Source: UBA9676 sp036005525 (lineage in GTDB: Bacteria; Actinomycetota; Actinomycetes; Streptosporangiales; Streptosporangiaceae). Taken from it: a DNA stretch of 53,566 nucleotides. Below, in pieces: positions 30,683 to 39,438 of the stretch. The notes under the pieces were generated by a model. It saw only the letters and a program-made list of their open reading frames with translations. It was not told the DNA's origin and searched no databases. Numbering within the stretch: the first letter of the stretch is position 1; every line of letters begins with the position of its first letter. The stretch lies in assembly GCA_036005525.1 (NCBI GenBank), contig DASYQM010000258.1:1-53566 (forward strand), in the 5' to 3' direction. Position numbers and translations under genes: made by a program.

Positions 30683-31888
30683 TCACCGCGTGCTGACGAT
30701 CGAATGCGTGAACCTGCAGCCACCGGCTCCGCTGTTGGCGTCGTTGGCCCACGTGCCCTGCATGGCGAAGGGGCCGGTGGACAGGTGCAGGACCGCTGCG
30801 CCACCGGTGGAGCCTGGTGCCCTCCAGGCGCACTTGTCGGCGTTTTCCTCGCCCGAGGAGTCGACCCAGCCGCCCGGCGGATTCTGGTCGGTCAGCGTTT
30901 CGGCGTACTCGTGTCCCGCGACGATCGAGACGCCGTCGAGCTTGCCGCCGCCGGAGCGGACGAAGTGCGCCCCGCAGGTGGCGCCCACGTCGGTGACGTA
31001 GGGCATGTTGGTGAAGGCGATGTGGCCGTGCGAGGAGGTCACCGGGCCGCCGCTGAGAGTGCTGTCCCCGTTCCAGTCGTGCCACGCGCAGAATTGCTGT
31101 TCCTGGTACTGATCGGGATCCGTGCCGGGCGGGGACAGGATGACGTACTGGGCGTTGCGGTTGCTGGCGGCGGTCCTGTTCCCGAAGTGTGCGGCCGCGT
31201 CGACCGCCTCCCGCCCGAGCCGGTGACCGGTTGCCTGAGCGGGCGACTTCACCCTCTTGTCGACCCATACGCCGGCCAGCACCCCGCCGTGGGGGAACCG
31301 TACGTGCGGGGCCGTCGCCGGGCAGGACTGGCGGCCGGCGGCGATGCCCTGGCAGTACTGGGTCATCACGCCGGACCACCGTTCCCCGTTGGTGCCCAGG
31401 CCCTTGAACATGCGCTGCAGGTAGGGTGCCTCACCCGCGTGATCACCGGACAGCGTGACGTAGCCGTGGGAGTTCTTGCCCTTCCTGCCCCACTGGGAGC
31501 CGAAGAAGACGAGGTACACCTTGGCGCGGCCGGTGGTGACGCCGATCCCGCCGACGCCGCCGCCGTAGCTGAGGTTATTGGGCGACGGTGCCGCGGCGGC
31601 GCGAGAGGCGGCCGCGGCTCCCGGGTGCTGCCGCGCCCAGGTCGCCATCTGGGCGGCGGCTCCCCGCGTCGGCACCGCCCCGTGCCGGTAGGGGTGGTGA
31701 TAGGCCGGCGCGTAGGGGTTGATGACCGGAGGGCTCACGGCGGCGGCCGCCGGCACCATGCTCGCTTGCGCCGTGGTGGCGGCCGCCTGCGTCCCGGCGC
31801 TCGCCAGCAGGACACCGGCGCTCGCCAGCGGGACAAGGGCGGTGGCGCCGCGGGCGGACCATCGCCGGGCATGGTTACCGAAGCTCAT
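30683..31888 (-). CDS. Secreted protein with HEYAE metal-site-like motif (EXORDIUM/PHI-1-like)
   Basis: A 401-residue exported protein. The N-terminus has basic residues and a hydrophobic stretch (LVPLASAGVLLASAGTQAAA) ending near AAA-TTA, a Sec signal. An Ala/His/Pro-rich linker follows. The globular part starts at GVGGIGVTTGRAKVYLVFFGSQW. His326 opens HEYAETLTDQNPPGGWVDSSGEENADKCAW, an HExxE-plus-Asp pattern like a zinc site, and the GGW-D-GxENADKCAW sequence resembles plant EXORDIUM/phosphate-induced proteins and their bacterial relatives. The six or so cysteines suggest disulfides. ATG 31888 is preceded by GAAGGGAAGAAG. Function unproven: adhesion/wall protein or peptidase. Confidence 0.75.
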   Translation of the reverse strand: MSFGNHARRWSARGATALVPLASAGVLLASAGTQAAATTAQASMVPAAAAVSPPVINPYAPAYHHPYRHGAVPTRGAAAQMATWARQHPGAAAASRAAAAPSPNNLSYGGGVGGIGVTTGRAKVYLVFFGSQWGRKGKNSHGYVTLSGDHAGEAPYLQRMFKGLGTNGERWSGVMTQYCQGIAAGRQSCPATAPHVRFPHGGVLAGVWVDKRVKSPAQATGHRLGREAVDAAAHFGNRTAASNRNAQYVILSPPGTDPDQYQEQQFCAWHDWNGDSTLSGGPVTSSHGHIAFTNMPYVTDVGATCGAHFVRSGGGKLDGVSIVAGHEYAETLTDQNPPGGWVDSSGEENADKCAWRAPGSTGGAAVLHLSTGPFAMQGTWANDANSGAGGCRFTHSIVSTR

Positions 31889-32144
31889 CTTCTTCCCTTC
31901 GTGATCCCGGGAACGCCGGGCCGCGGGCCGCGCAGCATCACGGGCGGGAGACGGCAGAGTGGGCCGCTGCCGTCGCTGGAGGCATGACGGAAGCTCATTA
32001 TGGTAGGTTCCGCCCGGCCTTCAGGGCAGATTGCGCATCCCGGTCCATAGGCCGGCGGAACCCAATGGCGGTGTGGGGCGTCTAAGCCTCGCGGGCGCAC
32101 CGGATCTGACCGCCGTCGCCGCCCGCCGTGAGTGGGAGGTGCGC

Positions 32145-32681
32145 ATGCGCAGCGTCTCGTTTCTCGCCGGCGCCGCGGTCGTCGGATTGTCGGCGCTGAC
32201 GGCTGCCTGCGGGCAGCAGGCCGCCGGCTCGGCGGCGAGCGGATCGTCCGGGAGCGCCGCCCCCGCGGCGCCGGCCTGCGGCTCCGCCACGCCGACATCG
32301 CCGCCGCACCGGACCCTCACGCTCAGAACCGCCGACAGCGGCGGGTCGTTCTGCATCAAGCAGGGCACCGGGGTGCTCATCTTCCTCAGGGGTACACCGA
32401 CGGCCAAGTGGGCCGCCCTGAGGTCCAGTTCGGCCGTCATGGTGCCGAGGGCGAACGGGCATCTGATGGTCGCGCTCGGGGTAACCGGTGGGTATTTCGT
32501 CGCGGCCAAGCCGGGCGTGGCGACCATCACCTCGTCGCGCAACCCGTGCGGGTCCGCGCCCAAGCCCCAACCGCCCACCGGACCGACCACGTCGAACCAG
32601 TCCAAGTCGGACCAGACCAAGCTGGAGTGCACCGATACGCAGACGCAGACCTTCCGGGTGACCGTGCGGGTAGCCAGCTGA
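32145..32681 (+). CDS. Small secreted lipoprotein, unknown function
   Basis: A 178-residue lipoprotein. MRSVSFLAGAAVVGLSALTAAC ends in lipobox LTAAC (Cys22), then a Ser/Ala/Gly linker. The mature domain (about 55-178) is small and beta-rich, with cysteines near the start, middle (CIKQG, NPCG) and end (LECTD), suggesting disulfides. TLTLRTADSGGSFCIKQGTGVLIFL and a final strand FRVTVRV suggest an Ig-like or sandwich fold. No catalytic motif recognised. ATG 32145 has GGGAGG at 5 nt. The 256 bp upstream, between divergent genes, hold no other gene I can see. Confidence 0.7.
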   Translation: MRSVSFLAGAAVVGLSALTAACGQQAAGSAASGSSGSAAPAAPACGSATPTSPPHRTLTLRTADSGGSFCIKQGTGVLIFLRGTPTAKWAALRSSSAVMVPRANGHLMVALGVTGGYFVAAKPGVATITSSRNPCGSAPKPQPPTGPTTSNQSKSDQTKLECTDTQTQTFRVTVRVAS

Positions 32682-32919
32682 CCGCCACGGCCCGGGGGCT
32701 GATCAGCCGGCCGGGCGCCCACCCTGCCCCGCCCGGCCGGCCCGGCCACCGGACGCACCCGGACCACCCGGCTTGGCCACACCGTGCTCGTAGCTGAGCA
32801 GCACCAGCTGGGCCCAGTCGCGGGCGGCGGGTCGCGAATCTCCACCGATGCGGTCATGGTTCGGTAAACCGGCGGGCTCGGTGCGGCCGGTCGTGCGCCG
32901 GCGGTGGAACGATCGGAAA

Positions 32920-34509
32920 ATGGGACGCCCCAGGCGGACCGCCTTCGCCGCGGTTCTTCCCGCGGTCGTCATGGCAGTGGCTGCCGCGCTGGCCGCCGGG
33001 TGCAGCGGGCCGCCGGCGCGGGGCGTCAGCACCGGCCAGCACGGGTCCGGCCAGCACGGTCCCCGCCAGCAGGGTTCCGGCCGGGCCGGGGCGCTGCCGT
33101 TCCCGGCCGCCGAGAACCGGGCGGCCGGCACCCGGCACTGGCACATCACCCATCTCGGTGCCCCAGGCGCGATCGAGGGCTTCGCCGACCGGGTCAGCGT
33201 GCTGCCCGGCCAGCCGTTCCGCCTCTATGTGTCCACGACGGCGGCGAGCTTCCACGTCCAGGCGTTCCGGATGGGCTGGTACCGCGGCGCGAAGGCGCGG
33301 CAGGTGCGGGCGTCGGGCCGGGTGGCCGGCCGCGTTCAGCGGCCCGCGCGGATCAGCCCGGCGGCCCGGAAGGTGACCGCCCCGTGGCGGCCCAGCCTGA
33401 CCGTCTCCACCGCGGGCTGGCCGCCGGGCGCGTACCTGCTGCGGCTGGACGCCGCCAGCGGCGCCCAGCGGTACGTGCCGATGACCGTGCGCTCGCCCTC
33501 GACTGTGGGCAAGGTGGTGCTGGTGCTCGGGGTAACCACCTGGCAGGCGTACAACCCGTGGGGAGGCTACGACCTCTACGACGGCCCGCGGGGGTTCGGC
33601 GACCGCTCCTATGAGGTCTCCTTCGACCGGCCCTACGCGGGCGACGGCGCGGTGCTGTTCCTTGCCTTCGACGAGGCGCCCATCGCGCTGGCGGAGCGGA
33701 CGGCCGGGGTGCCGCTCGCCTACGAGACGGACACCGACATCGCCGCCCACCCCGGGTTGCTGCACGGGGCCAGGGCGGTGATCTCGCTCGGGCACGACGA
33801 GTACTACTCGGCGTCCATGCGGCGGGCCCTGCTCGATGCCCGCAACGCCGGGACCAACCTCGCGTTCCTCGGGGCCAACGCGATGTACCGGCACATCAGG
33901 CTCGCGTCGTCGCCGCTTGGCCCCGACCGGGTCGTGATCTGCTACAAGGTCGCCTCCCTGGACCCGATGCACGGCAGGGACAACGCCGCGACGACGCAGA
34001 ACTGGCGGGACCCGCCCGATCCGCGGCCGGAAAGCGTGATCACCGGGGTCTTCTACGAATGCAACCCGGTCAACGCGCGGTACGTGGTGTTCGACCCGAA
34101 GAACTGGATCTTCGCCGGGACCCGGGTCCGCAAGGGGACCTCGTTCCCCGGCCTGGTGGGGCCGGAGTACGACCGGGTCAACCCGGCTGTCCCGTTCCCG
34201 CGCCCGCTGGAGGTGCTCGCGCACTCCCCGCTGGTCTGCGACGGCGTTCACACCTACTCCGACTCCGCCTATTACACGGTGGCCAGCGGTGCCGGGGTCT
34301 TCGCGGCCGGCACGATGCGCTGGGTGTGCGCGATGCGGGTGCCACACTGCGGCCACGGGGTCGGCCGCGCCGCGCGGTCCTTCGTGGACCGGGCGACCCA
34401 GAACCTGCTGCGGGCCTTCGCCGCCGGGCCCGCCGGGCGGGCCCATCCCGCGCGGGGGAACCTGGCCGCCGCCCGGCCCGTCCGCGGGTCGCCGTTCGAG
34501 GGAACCTAG
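32920..34509 (+). CDS. Lipoprotein with N,N-dimethylformamidase beta-subunit-like domain
   Basis: A 529-residue protein. MGRPRRTAFAAVLPAVVMAVAAALAAGC gives a lipoprotein signal with Cys28. A Gly/Gln/Ser linker (GQHGSGQHGPRQQGSG) follows. IEGFADRVSVLPGQPFRLYVST begins a beta-sandwich region. VVLVLGVTTWQAYNPWGGYDLYDG, then SLGHDEYYSASMRRALLDARNAGTNLAFLGANAMY and IFAGTRVRKGTSFPGLVGPEYDRV are hallmarks of the C-terminal domain of N,N-dimethylformamidase large subunits, a widespread and mostly uncharacterised secreted family in actinomycetes. Whether this protein is an amidase is unknown; the iron-site residues cannot be confirmed by eye. GTG 32881 is a possible earlier start. Confidence 0.75.
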   Translation: MGRPRRTAFAAVLPAVVMAVAAALAAGCSGPPARGVSTGQHGSGQHGPRQQGSGRAGALPFPAAENRAAGTRHWHITHLGAPGAIEGFADRVSVLPGQPFRLYVSTTAASFHVQAFRMGWYRGAKARQVRASGRVAGRVQRPARISPAARKVTAPWRPSLTVSTAGWPPGAYLLRLDAASGAQRYVPMTVRSPSTVGKVVLVLGVTTWQAYNPWGGYDLYDGPRGFGDRSYEVSFDRPYAGDGAVLFLAFDEAPIALAERTAGVPLAYETDTDIAAHPGLLHGARAVISLGHDEYYSASMRRALLDARNAGTNLAFLGANAMYRHIRLASSPLGPDRVVICYKVASLDPMHGRDNAATTQNWRDPPDPRPESVITGVFYECNPVNARYVVFDPKNWIFAGTRVRKGTSFPGLVGPEYDRVNPAVPFPRPLEVLAHSPLVCDGVHTYSDSAYYTVASGAGVFAAGTMRWVCAMRVPHCGHGVGRAARSFVDRATQNLLRAFAAGPAGRAHPARGNLAAARPVRGSPFEGT

Positions 34510-34639
34510 CGGGGACGGCGGCGACGAGGCTAGGTGTCATCCGGCTGAGGGAGGCCCCGTGCGGAGGACGGCGAGCCGCCCGGCTGAACGGGGGGGCGAT
34601 ACCCGCCCGCCGCGCCGGGGGCTTTGGCAGGATCGCGGT

Positions 34640-35116
34640 GTGCCCTTCGACGAACTGGACCAGCGGATCGTGGGTGCCCTGGTCGAGAACGCCCGCGCCA
34701 CGTACGCGGAGATCGGGGAACGGGTGGGGCTGTCGGCGCCCGCGGTCAAGCGCCGGGTGGACCGGCTGCAGGCTACCGGCGCGATCACCGGGTTCTCGGC
34801 CACGATCGATCCCGCCGCGCTCGGCTGGACGACCGAAGCCTATGTGGAGCTGTTCTGCCGCGGGCGCACGTCACCCGCGGACATCGGCGCCGCGGTGAGC
34901 AGATACCCGGAGGTGACCGGGGCCGCCACGATCACCGGGGAGGTGGACGCGCTGCTGCACATCCGGGCAGCCGACGTCCGCCACTTCGAGCGGGTGGTCG
35001 AGCGGATCGGTGCCGAGCCTTTCGTGGTCCGTACCCGGAGCGTGATCGTGCTCTCCCGGCTGGTGAGCCGGGCCGATCTCCTGCCTGCGGGTAATTTCGG
35101 AAAGCCCGGCTCCTGA
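34640..35116 (+). CDS. Lrp/AsnC family transcriptional regulator
   Basis: A 158-residue regulator. N-terminal HTH: ELDQRIVGALVENARATYAEIGERVGLSAPAVKRRVDRLQATGAITGFSATID (about residues 5-57). C-terminal RAM ligand domain: ALGWTTEAYVELFCRGRTSPADIGAAVSRYPEVTGAATITGEVDALLHIRAADVRHFERVVERIG. GTG 34640 has AGGA at 8 nt. Family members sense amino acids. It is followed by a tiny membrane-protein gene 27 bp downstream. Its target is not evident: the nearest amino-acid genes (agmatinase, arginine deiminase) are several kb away. Confidence 0.88.
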   Translation: MPFDELDQRIVGALVENARATYAEIGERVGLSAPAVKRRVDRLQATGAITGFSATIDPAALGWTTEAYVELFCRGRTSPADIGAAVSRYPEVTGAATITGEVDALLHIRAADVRHFERVVERIGAEPFVVRTRSVIVLSRLVSRADLLPAGNFGKPGS

Positions 35117-35143
35117 CCAGCGCGACCGGCTAGAGTCGCCGCT

Positions 35144-35338
35144 ATGCCCGACAAGGACGAGGCTGACACCTCAAGGAGTACGGCCGAGTTCCGTGCCTTT
35201 GTCAACCGGCCGCAGGGCACGGAGACGACCCAGGCGTGGGCCATGAACGCCCCCCGCAACCAGGTCGCCAAGCTCATCGCGATCGCGGTCGGCGTGGCGG
35301 CCGTGCTCGCCATCATCGCGTTTCTGGTGATCGGCTAG
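35144..35338 (+). CDS. Small single-span membrane protein (64 aa)
   Basis: A charged N-terminal half (MPDKDEADTSRSTAEFRAFVNRP) followed by one membrane span (LIAIAVGVAAVLAIIAFLVIG) at the C-terminus, a tail-anchored layout. TAGAGT (35131-35136) ends seven bases before the ATG, and there is no RBS, so the transcript is likely leaderless. Its last 26 bases overlap the 3' end of the convergent kdpE gene. I know no function; the promoter and membrane span make it a credible gene. Confidence 0.65.
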   Translation: MPDKDEADTSRSTAEFRAFVNRPQGTETTQAWAMNAPRNQVAKLIAIAVGVAAVLAIIAFLVIG

Positions 35339-36041
35339 CGCTTCTGGTCTGCTGCTCATCGCCGTCAGGCTGATAGCGGTAGCCCATGCCCGGCTCGGTA
35401 CGCAGCCAGCGCGGCCTGGCTGGGTCCGGCTCCAGCTTCCGCCGCAGCTGGGTCATGTACAGGCGGAGGTTTCCGGTCGCGTCGGCGTAGCCGGGGCCCC
35501 ACACCTCGGCCAGCAGCTGCCGCTGGCTCATCAGCTTGCCCGGGTGCCGGAGCAGGACCTCCAGCAGGTGCCATTCGGTCGGCGTGAGCCGGATGTCGGT
35601 GCCGTCCGGCCGGACGACGCGCTTGGCCGCGAGGTCGATGACCAGGTCGCCCAGGCACACCTGCGGCGTCTCCTCCGCGGGGGCCGCCCGCCGGGACGCG
35701 GCCCGCATCCGGGCGAGCAGCTCATCCATGCCGAACGGCTTGGTGACGTAGTCGTCCGCGCCCGCGTCCAGCGCCTCCACCTTGTCTGTGCTGTCCGCCC
35801 GGCCGGACAGGACGATGATGGGTGCGCTGGTCCAGCCGCGCAGCCCGCCGATGACCTCCACCCCGTCCAGGTCTGGCAGGCCGAGATCGAGGATCACCAG
35901 GTCCGGCGGGTGGTGGCCGGCCACCTCCAGCGCCTGCCCGCCGGTGGCGGCCGTGTCCACCTCGTAGCCGCGCACCCGCAGGTTGATCCTGAGCGCGCGC
36001 AGGATCTGCGGCTCGTCGTCGACGACCAGAACGCGGGTCAC
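35313..36041 (-). CDS. kdpE: KDP operon response regulator KdpE (partner of KdpD)
   Basis: A 242-residue OmpR/PhoB-type regulator. Receiver domain residues 1-120: acidic VVDDE (7-10), phosphoacceptor Asp52 in VILDLGLPDLDG, Thr/Ser in IIVLSGRAD, and Lys in YVTKPF. The winged-helix DNA-binding domain is about 130-235 (RLTPTEWHLLEVLLRHPGKLMSQRQLLAEVWGPGY, RLYMTQLRRKLEPDPARPRWLRTEPGMGYRYQP). Its ATG overlaps the kdpD stop (ATGA, 36041/36038), so it is translationally coupled to the kinase. Predicted to bind the 11-bp direct repeats seen around the kdp units. A second KdpE-like protein is encoded at 39439-40167. Confidence 0.88.
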   Translation of the reverse strand: MTRVLVVDDEPQILRALRINLRVRGYEVDTAATGGQALEVAGHHPPDLVILDLGLPDLDGVEVIGGLRGWTSAPIIVLSGRADSTDKVEALDAGADDYVTKPFGMDELLARMRAASRRAAPAEETPQVCLGDLVIDLAAKRVVRPDGTDIRLTPTEWHLLEVLLRHPGKLMSQRQLLAEVWGPGYADATGNLRLYMTQLRRKLEPDPARPRWLRTEPGMGYRYQPDGDEQQTRSASRSPETR

Positions 36042-38674
36042 GTGGCCAGCCTGCCACCGTCGGTGGCGGCCGCTGGCGGGGCAGGGGCCTGGCCGCGTTC
36101 GCGGCGGCCTGGGTCGCCCTGGCCCGGGCCGCCGGGCACCGGGGCCGCGGGCAGGGACAGCACCATGGTCAGCCCGCCGCCCGGGGTTTCCTCGGGCTCG
36201 AGCGTTCCGCCCATGGCCTCGGTGAGCCCGCGCGAGAGCGCCAGGCCGAGCCCGATCCCGGTGGTGTTGTCGGTGTCGCCCAGCCGCTGGAAGGGCACGA
36301 ACACCCGGTCGCGGTCCGGCTCGGGGATGCCGGGCCCGCGGTCAGCCACCCGCAGTTCCACCCGGTCGCCCGGCGCGCTCGCGGTCAGCAGCGGCGGCCG
36401 GCCGGCCGGGGAGTAGCGGACCGCGTTGGTGGTCAGGTTGACGATGACCCGCTCCAGGATCGCGGGGTCCACCCGGACCTCGGGCAGCGAGTCCGGGATG
36501 TCCACCACGACCTCCCGGCCGGCCGGGCCCAGGTCGTCGAGTGCCCGCGCCACGATCTCCTCCAGGCCCGCCGGGCGGGGGAAGACTGCCAGCGCCCCGG
36601 CCTGCAGCCTGCTCATGTCGAGCAGGTTGTCCACCAGGTGGGCGAGCCGGTCGAGCGACTCGTCGGCGGTGGCGAGCAGCTCGTCGCGGTCCTCGTCCGT
36701 CCACCGGATGTCCGGCGAGCGCAGGCTGGTGACGGCCGCCTTGGCCGAGGCCAGCGGGGTGCGCAGGTCGTGGCTGACCGCCGCCAGCAGGGCCGTCCGC
36801 ATCCGGTCGGCTTCGGCGATGGGGCGTGCCGCCTCGGCCTCGGCGGACAGGCGCTGCTGTTCCATCGCCACCCCCGCGTAGGCGGCGAAGGCGCCGAGCA
36901 CCCGGCGGTCGCTCGCGGAGACCGCCCTGCCCCGCAGCGCCAGCGACAGCGTGTCGCCGACCGGCACTGCGACGTCGGCCCCGTCGGGCGTGGCGAGGAC
37001 AGGCTCGCCGGAGTACGCGACGACGGCCCACCCGCCGCCCGGTCCCGGCGGTGGCCTGCGGCCCGGCGCCGCGGGGCGTTCCAGCAGCGTGACCGAGTCC
37101 ATGCCGAACGCCTCGCGGACCCGGTCGAGCACGGCCGTTACGGCGTCCTCGCCGCGCAGCACGCTGCCGGCGGTGGTCGTCAGCAGCTCCGACTCGGCGC
37201 TGGCGCGCGCCGCCTGCCGGGTGCGCCGCGCGGCGATGTCCACCACCCAGCTGACCAGCAACGCCACCACCACGAACACGGCGAGCGCGAGGAAGTTGTT
37301 CGTGTCGGCAATGCTCAGCTGGTGGATGGGCGGGGTGAAGTAGTAGTTGAGCAGGAGCGACCCTGCCACCGCTGCCAGCAGCGCGGGCACGAACCCGCCC
37401 ACGAGCGCCACCACGATGACGGCAACGAGGAAGATCAGCACGTCGCTGGTCAGGTTGAGCTCGCTGCGGAGCGCCGTAAGCCCGAGCGTGACCAGCGGCG
37501 TGAGCACGGCAGCCAGCAGGTAGCCCGTCAGCCGCCGGCGCAGCGGGAGGCCGCCCCGGCTGCGGGGCAGCCCCCGGCCGCGTCCCATGCGCGAGTGGGT
37601 GACGATGTGCACGTCGATGTCACCGGAGCCGCGGATGGTGCGGGCGCCGATCCCCGGCCCGGTGAGCATGGCGGACAGCCAGGAACGGCGGCTCGCCCCG
37701 AGTACCAGCTGGGTGGCGTTCTCCGCCCGGGCGAAGGTGAGCAGCGCCTCCGGGATGTTGTCGCCGACCACCTGGTGGTAGCTGCCGCCGAGTGACTCGG
37801 CCAGCCGCCGCTGGGCGGCGAGGGCCGCCGGGTCGGCGCCGGTCAGCCCGTCGGAACGGGTGACGTGGACGGCGAGCAGGTCGCCGCCGGAGGACCGGGC
37901 GGCGATCCTGGCGGCGCGGCGGATGAGGGTCTCGCCCTCGGGCCCGCCGGTGAGCGCGACCACCACCCGCTCCCTGGCCTCCCAGGTGCCCCGGATGTGG
38001 TGCTCGGCCCGGTAGCGCTGCAGGCCCTCGTCCACCTTGTCCGCCAGCCACAGCAGGGCGAGCTCGCGCAGAGCGGTCAGGTTCCCGGCGCGGAAGTAAT
38101 TGGTCAGTGCCGCGTCGATCTTCTCCGGTGGGTAGATGTTCCCGTGCGCCATCCGCCGCCGCAGCGCCTCCGGCGTCATGTCGACGAGCTCGACCTGGTC
38201 GGCTGCCCGGACGACCGCGTCGGGGATGGTCTCGCGCTGCGGCACGCCGGTGATCTTCTCGACCACGTCGTTGAGGGATTCCAGGTGCTGGATGTTGACG
38301 GTGGAGATGACGTCGATGCCGGCGTCCAGCAGTTCCTCCACGTCCTGCCAGCGCTTGGCGTTGCGGGAGCCGGGCACGTTGGTGTGCGCCAGCTCGTCGA
38401 CGAGGGCGACCTCCGGTCTGCGGGCGAGCACGGCGCCGAGATCCATCTCCTCGAACGTGGTGCCGCGGTAGGCGATCTTGGCCCGCGGTATGACCTCAAG
38501 CCCCTCCACCAGCTCAGCGGTGTGCTTGCGCCCGTGGGTCTCCACGAAGCCCACGACGACGTCGGTGCCGCGCTCGGCCCGCCGGTGGCCCTCGCAGAGC
38601 ATGTCGTAGGTCTTGCCCACCCCGGCGGCGTTGCCGAGATAGATCCGGAGCTGCCCGCGGCCTTCCTGGCTCAT
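36038..38674 (-). CDS. kdpD: Osmosensitive K+ channel histidine kinase KdpD
   Basis: An 878-residue sensor kinase. Order: KdpD N-terminal P-loop domain (GNAAGVGKTYDML at 14-26; VALVDELAHTNVPGSRNAKRWQDVEELLDAGIDV), UspA-like domain (about 235-365, RVVVALTGGPEGE, LVLGASRRSWLS), DUF4118 four-span region (about 385-490), GAF-like linker, HisKA with phosphoacceptor His635 in AAVSHDLRTPLAS, and HATPase (NLTTNAVRYSP, DRGPGIP, GIGLGLALSRGL). All catalytic boxes are present. It senses K+ limitation and phosphorylates KdpE. The gene lies in the kdpDE operon, separated from kdpFABC by two genes; a predicted KdpE box is 94-111 bp upstream of the start. Confidence 0.9.
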   Translation of the reverse strand: MSQEGRGQLRIYLGNAAGVGKTYDMLCEGHRRAERGTDVVVGFVETHGRKHTAELVEGLEVIPRAKIAYRGTTFEEMDLGAVLARRPEVALVDELAHTNVPGSRNAKRWQDVEELLDAGIDVISTVNIQHLESLNDVVEKITGVPQRETIPDAVVRAADQVELVDMTPEALRRRMAHGNIYPPEKIDAALTNYFRAGNLTALRELALLWLADKVDEGLQRYRAEHHIRGTWEARERVVVALTGGPEGETLIRRAARIAARSSGGDLLAVHVTRSDGLTGADPAALAAQRRLAESLGGSYHQVVGDNIPEALLTFARAENATQLVLGASRRSWLSAMLTGPGIGARTIRGSGDIDVHIVTHSRMGRGRGLPRSRGGLPLRRRLTGYLLAAVLTPLVTLGLTALRSELNLTSDVLIFLVAVIVVALVGGFVPALLAAVAGSLLLNYYFTPPIHQLSIADTNNFLALAVFVVVALLVSWVVDIAARRTRQAARASAESELLTTTAGSVLRGEDAVTAVLDRVREAFGMDSVTLLERPAAPGRRPPPGPGGGWAVVAYSGEPVLATPDGADVAVPVGDTLSLALRGRAVSASDRRVLGAFAAYAGVAMEQQRLSAEAEAARPIAEADRMRTALLAAVSHDLRTPLASAKAAVTSLRSPDIRWTDEDRDELLATADESLDRLAHLVDNLLDMSRLQAGALAVFPRPAGLEEIVARALDDLGPAGREVVVDIPDSLPEVRVDPAILERVIVNLTTNAVRYSPAGRPPLLTASAPGDRVELRVADRGPGIPEPDRDRVFVPFQRLGDTDNTTGIGLGLALSRGLTEAMGGTLEPEETPGGGLTMVLSLPAAPVPGGPGQGDPGRRERGQAPAPPAAATDGGRLAT

Positions 38675-38767
38675 CGTCTCCCTGCCAGCGGAGTTTGCGC
38701 CTGCTGATACCAGTTTGGCGGCACCGGGACACCGGGCAAGCCCCGGGCGGCCGGACGGGGCAGAACC

Positions 38768-38785
38768 CTAACAAGATCCATGCGC
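38768..38785. promoter_or_regulatory. Predicted KdpE box upstream of kdpDE
   Basis: CTAACAAGATCCATGCGCC: half-site CTAACAA at 38768 and half-site CATGCG at 38779, exactly 11 bp apart. The same pair with the same 11-bp period (CTAACAAACCCCATGCGGC) lies upstream of kdpFABC. An 11-bp direct repeat is the standard geometry for OmpR/PhoB-type dimers. Confidence 0.55.
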
Positions 38786-38831
38786 CCCGGGCGTCTCCTG
38801 GCGGCGCCGGGCGCGCCACTAGGCTGTCCGC

Positions 38832-39403
38832 ATGGCGAAGACGCCGGACGACATGATGAGCGCGGTCAGCGGGTCGCTGGCGGAGCGGACCGGCCGGACG
38901 CTGGACGAGTGGGTGGCGCTCGTCCAGGCGTCGGGGATCGACCCGCTCGACCAGAACGCGGTCCGGCGCTGGCTGCGTTCCGCGCATGGCGTGCCGCAGA
39001 ACAGCCAGTGGGCGATCGCCGACGCCACCGCGCGCGCGGCCGGCTGGGTGCGGCCGAGCACGGCCGAGTACGTCGACAGCCAGTACACCGGCGCGAAGGC
39101 GGCGCTGCGCCCATCTACGACAAGCTCGCCGCCGCCATCGAGGACCTCGGCGACGACGTGACCGTCGAGGGTCGCAGCAGCTACACGCCGTTCGTCCGCG
39201 GCCGGCAGTTCGCCGCGGTCGCCGCCGCCACCAGGGACCGGGTGGATCTAGGGCTGCGGTTCACCGACGCGCCTGCGGACGACCGCCTCCAGCGGTCCAC
39301 CGGGCCCGGCCAGGCCACCCACAAGATCGCGCTGCACAGCGTCGACGACGTGGACGACCGGGTGCTGCACCTGCTCCGCCTGGCCTACGAGCAGAACCCC
39401 TGA
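38832..39403 (+). pseudogene. DUF4287 / DUF5655 domain protein, frameshifted
   Basis: The first part reads MAKTPDDMMSAVSGSLAERTGRTLDEWVALVQASGIDPLDQNAVRRWLRSAHGV, the DUF4287 N-terminus, up to YTGAKAALRP. After 39112 the frame changes: the +1 frame continues IYDKLAAAIEDLGDDVTVEGRSSYTPFVRGRQFAAVAAATRDRVDLGLRF, which is the DUF5655 domain, to a stop at 39401. One base is missing near 39111-39114 (CGCCCATC where CGCCCNATC is expected). Everything else is intact, so this is a fresh mutation or a sequencing error. TAGGCT (38820-38825) six bases before the ATG suggests a leaderless mRNA. Function unknown; DUF5655 resembles a predicted transport/nuclease-like domain. Confidence 0.85.
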
Positions 39404-39438
39404 CGCCGCCCGCCGGTGGCCGTGCCGCGGCTGGATGG

